DNA from: Anaerolineae bacterium
Lineage (GTDB): Bacteria > Chloroflexota > Anaerolineae > Aggregatilineales > UBA2796
Length of the DNA stretch: 64,000 nucleotides
NCBI GenBank assembly: GCA_019637615.1
Contig: JAHBVJ010000010.1
Span: 62,001 to 126,000, forward strand
Direction: 5' to 3'
Part shown: positions 61,841 to 64,000 of the stretch, in pieces
Numbering within the stretch: the first letter of the stretch is position 1
How the letters are laid out: each line of letters opens with the position of its first letter
The notes under the pieces: generated by a model
Database searches by the model: none
Told to the model about the DNA's origin: nothing
What the model saw: the letters and a program-made list of their open reading frames with translations, nothing else
Made by a program: the position numbers and the translations under genes

Positions 61841-63094
61841 ATGGAAACTGCGCAAATCACGAAACAAGCCTCTGAAAAGGGTCTCCAGTGGTTTCAGGAC
61901 ATTCGCTTCGGGATGTTCATCCACTGGGGACCGACAAGCGTCGCCGCTCAGTACGACTGGCATATGCACGACGCTCGCCTCTCCGTGCCGGAATACGAGA
62001 AGATCGCGGCGCGGCTGAATCCTGTCAAGTTTAACGCCGAGGAGTGGGTGAGCATCGCGGCGGACGCGGGTCAAAAGTACATGGTCTTCACCAGCCGTCA
62101 TCACGATGGCTTCAGCATGTACGACACCGCCCTCAGTGACTATAAGATCACCAATCCGAAGTGGTCTCCGTTCGGGCGCGATCCTGTCCGCGAATTGGCG
62201 AACGCCATTGCCAAGCGGAGTGATATGAAGCTCGGCTTCTACAACTCCGTGCTCGATTGGCATCATCCGGCCTATCGCTTCCGTGAGCAGAGCGGTCTCG
62301 TGTGGCAGGACTATCTCGACTTCTTGCACGGGCAAGTGCGCGAACTCTGCACCAATTACGGTGAGATCGCTTGTATGTGGTTCGATGGCGACTGGCCTAA
62401 CCACAAATTCGATGAAACCGATTCGTACTTCTTGCCCGGTGGTTCCTTCGAGTACGATAAACTGTACAACATGATCCACACCCTGCAACCCGATGCGGTG
62501 GTCGTCAACAATCGGCATGTGATCCCGCTGCCCGGTGAGGATGTGCAAGGCTTCGAGCAAGACCTGCCCGGCATCAACTCGACTGGCTTTAACTCGACCA
62601 TTGTCTCCGATCATCCGCTCGAAGTCTGCATGACCATCAACAACCACTGGTTCTACATCAAAGGCAGCGTTAACTTCAAATCAACCAAGCAGTTAGTCGC
62701 CTATCTAGCCCGCAGTGCCAGTGCTGGCGCGAACTACTTGCTCAATGTGGGGCCGACGGAGGCGGGCGAAATCCTGCCAGTCCACGCGGCGCGGCTGCGG
62801 GCGGTTGGCGCGTGGCTCAAGGACAACAGCGAATCGATCTACGGAACGCGGGCAGGTGTCATCTCCCCGACGGCGGTCAGCGTCAGCACGCGCAAGGGCG
62901 ATGTGCATTATGTCCATGTGCTCGACTATATTAGCGATTGCGTGACGCTCACCAATGTCCCGCCGAGCGTTCAGCAAGCGCGGCTGTTGAAAACTGGAGA
63001 GGCGGTGGCGCTGGAACGGCGCGATGCCAGCGTAGTCTTGACGATCCCCGAATCTGGTCGCGATCCACTCGATACAGTCGTGGTGCTGTCCTAG
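61841..63094 (+). CDS. Alpha-L-fucosidase, GH29, copy 2 (tandem paralogue)
   Basis: A 417-residue GH29 enzyme with long identical stretches to copy 1, for example [36 protein letters not shown] and the nucleophile region [10 protein letters not shown] (D182). Differences concentrate in substrate-facing loops: [17 protein letters not shown] versus [17 protein letters not shown], and [13 protein letters not shown] with three extra residues. This suggests the two copies split linkage preferences. There is no signal peptide. It starts 6 bp after copy 1 and is translated from the same message. Confidence 0.95.
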   Translation: METAQITKQASEKGLQWFQDIRFGMFIHWGPTSVAAQYDWHMHDARLSVPEYEKIAARLNPVKFNAEEWVSIAADAGQKYMVFTSRHHDGFSMYDTALSDYKITNPKWSPFGRDPVRELANAIAKRSDMKLGFYNSVLDWHHPAYRFREQSGLVWQDYLDFLHGQVRELCTNYGEIACMWFDGDWPNHKFDETDSYFLPGGSFEYDKLYNMIHTLQPDAVVVNNRHVIPLPGEDVQGFEQDLPGINSTGFNSTIVSDHPLEVCMTINNHWFYIKGSVNFKSTKQLVAYLARSASAGANYLLNVGPTEAGEILPVHAARLRAVGAWLKDNSESIYGTRAGVISPTAVSVSTRKGDVHYVHVLDYISDCVTLTNVPPSVQQARLLKTGEAVALERRDASVVLTIPESGRDPLDTVVVLS

Positions 63095-63275
63095 CTCACC
63101 GCTTCGAAACTGCTGTGCCGATTTTCATAGATGGGATCGGCATAGCTTCTCATCCTCGCGAATTGGCTCTATACAGCGCCCCCGATTTATGCCAAACTAA
63201 CGGATACGCTAATGCCTATGTGAACGACCGTTGACGATACATAGGATACCTGATTGCCTTTTGGAACTGAACCTA

Positions 63276-64000
63276 ATGACCGACTCTGTAACGTTACCAA
63301 CCAAGAAAATCAACCTGTACGACTATGATCTTGCCAGCCTGACCAGTCTGATGAAAGCGTGGGGCTTCCCCGGCTATCGTGGCAAACAAATCTACGAATG
63401 GCTGTTTAAACATAAAGTCGCCACCTTCGTGCAAATGGCAAATCTGCCCAAGCAGCTTCGCGAACGCCTCGACGCCGAAACCGTCATCGGGCACATGCAG
63501 CAAGAAGCGGAACAGCATTCCAATGACGGGCAAACCGTCAAGCGCCTGTTCCGACTGCCGGATGGGCAGCTTATCGAGAGCGTGCTGATGGAATACGACG
63601 ATGGACGCCGTACAGCGTGTATTTCCACACAGGCGGGCTGCGCGATGGGTTGCGTCTTCTGCGCGACGGGGCAAATGGGCTTTGCGCGTCATCTCACCAG
63701 CGGCGAAATCGTGGAACAGGCTATTTACTTCGCCCGCCAATTGGAAGCCGAAAACGACCGTCTGAGCAACATCGTCCTGATGGGCATGGGCGAACCGCTG
63801 CACAACTATGATCACACCCTGCAAGCCATCCGCACCCTTAACGATCCGGACGGCATGAATATCGGGCAGCGCAACATGACTCTCAGCACAGTCGGCCTCG
63901 TCCCGCAGATTAAGCGCTTTGCCGACGAAGACATCCACACCAAACTCGCCATCAGCTTGCACGCCGCCACCGACGAGGAACGCAACGCTCTATTGCCCGT
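63276..64000 (+). CDS. rlmN: 23S rRNA (adenine-2503-C2)-methyltransferase, 5' part (cut by window edge)
   Basis: The first 241 codons of a radical-SAM methyltransferase that modifies A2503 of 23S rRNA and A37 of some tRNAs. The start ATG at 63276 gives MTDSVTLPTKKINLYDYDLA. The N-terminal accessory domain has WGFPGYRGKQIYEWLFK. The iron-sulfur motif CAMGCVFCATG (C122, C126, C129) and then NIVLMGMGEPLHNYD and NMTLSTVGLVPQI are diagnostic for RlmN. The C-terminal part with the catalytic second cysteine lies beyond the window. Confidence 0.96.
   Translation, partial: MTDSVTLPTKKINLYDYDLASLTSLMKAWGFPGYRGKQIYEWLFKHKVATFVQMANLPKQLRERLDAETVIGHMQQEAEQHSNDGQTVKRLFRLPDGQLIESVLMEYDDGRRTACISTQAGCAMGCVFCATGQMGFARHLTSGEIVEQAIYFARQLEAENDRLSNIVLMGMGEPLHNYDHTLQAIRTLNDPDGMNIGQRNMTLSTVGLVPQIKRFADEDIHTKLAISLHAATDEERNALLP

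Overview
The window looks like a chromosomal segment of a Chloroflexota bacterium, probably Anaerolineae-like. This is an inference from gene content (DUF4139 and VIT/VWA proteins, Pro/Ser/Thr-rich tails on TPR proteins, many CUT1 and Opp-type importers, LplB/YtcP-type permeases) and moderately high GC. No rRNA, tRNA or CRISPR array is present, so the assignment stays provisional.

Layout. 1-7.3 kb: end of a methyltransferase gene, rnhB, a small DUF4177-like protein, a GT4 glycosyltransferase, then a PadR-controlled operon for an ABC-2 exporter with two tandem permease genes, a small antitoxin-like ORF and a lipoprotein. 7.3-17.5 kb: a BtrH/DUF4872 protein, a DM13 protein, a methyltransferase, a TPR protein, a DUF4139 protein, and two tandem chaperone chimeras that join an Hsp70 substrate-binding beta domain to the zinc-finger and C-terminal substrate region of DnaJ, with no J domain and no ATPase. 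17.7-21.5 kb: a two-component cluster (NarL-type regulator, membrane histidine kinase, three consecutive single-domain receivers). 21.6-32.0 kb, minus strand: a GntR/LacI-type regulator, a solute-binding protein gene broken by an in-frame TAA, oppB-C-D-F and a GH38 alpha-mannosidase. 32.0-33.0 kb: decayed DNA with a recognisable pseudogene 3' end. 33.0-42.5 kb: a Re-citrate-synthase-like enzyme divergent from a citrate-synthase-like protein with a fused DNA-binding domain, an aldo/keto reductase, a double-kinase hybrid sensor, and a phosphotriesterase-like hydrolase with a shikimate-dehydrogenase-like protein. 42.6-52.8 kb: an unknown protein, an SLC13-type transporter, TetR plus thioesterase, an M20 dipeptidase, a YdeI-like protein, a VIT-VWA protein and a zinc alcohol dehydrogenase. 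52.95-54.35 kb: a complete ISKra4-like insertion sequence with inverted repeats and a 9-bp target duplication. 54.4-63.1 kb: a LacI regulator fused to a URO-D-like domain, a CUT1 importer and two tandem GH29 alpha-L-fucosidases. 63.3-64 kb: 5' part of rlmN.

Functionally, two catabolic units stand out, one for alpha-mannosides and one for alpha-fucosides. Each has a sugar-type regulator, an importer and cytoplasmic glycosidases, which suggests uptake of glycan fragments followed by intracellular trimming. The most unusual items are the paired DnaK-SBD/DnaJ chimeras, the LacI/URO-D fusion, the divergent pair of citrate-forming-enzyme homologues with an inverted repeat between them, and the nonsense-interrupted binding protein in an otherwise intact operon.
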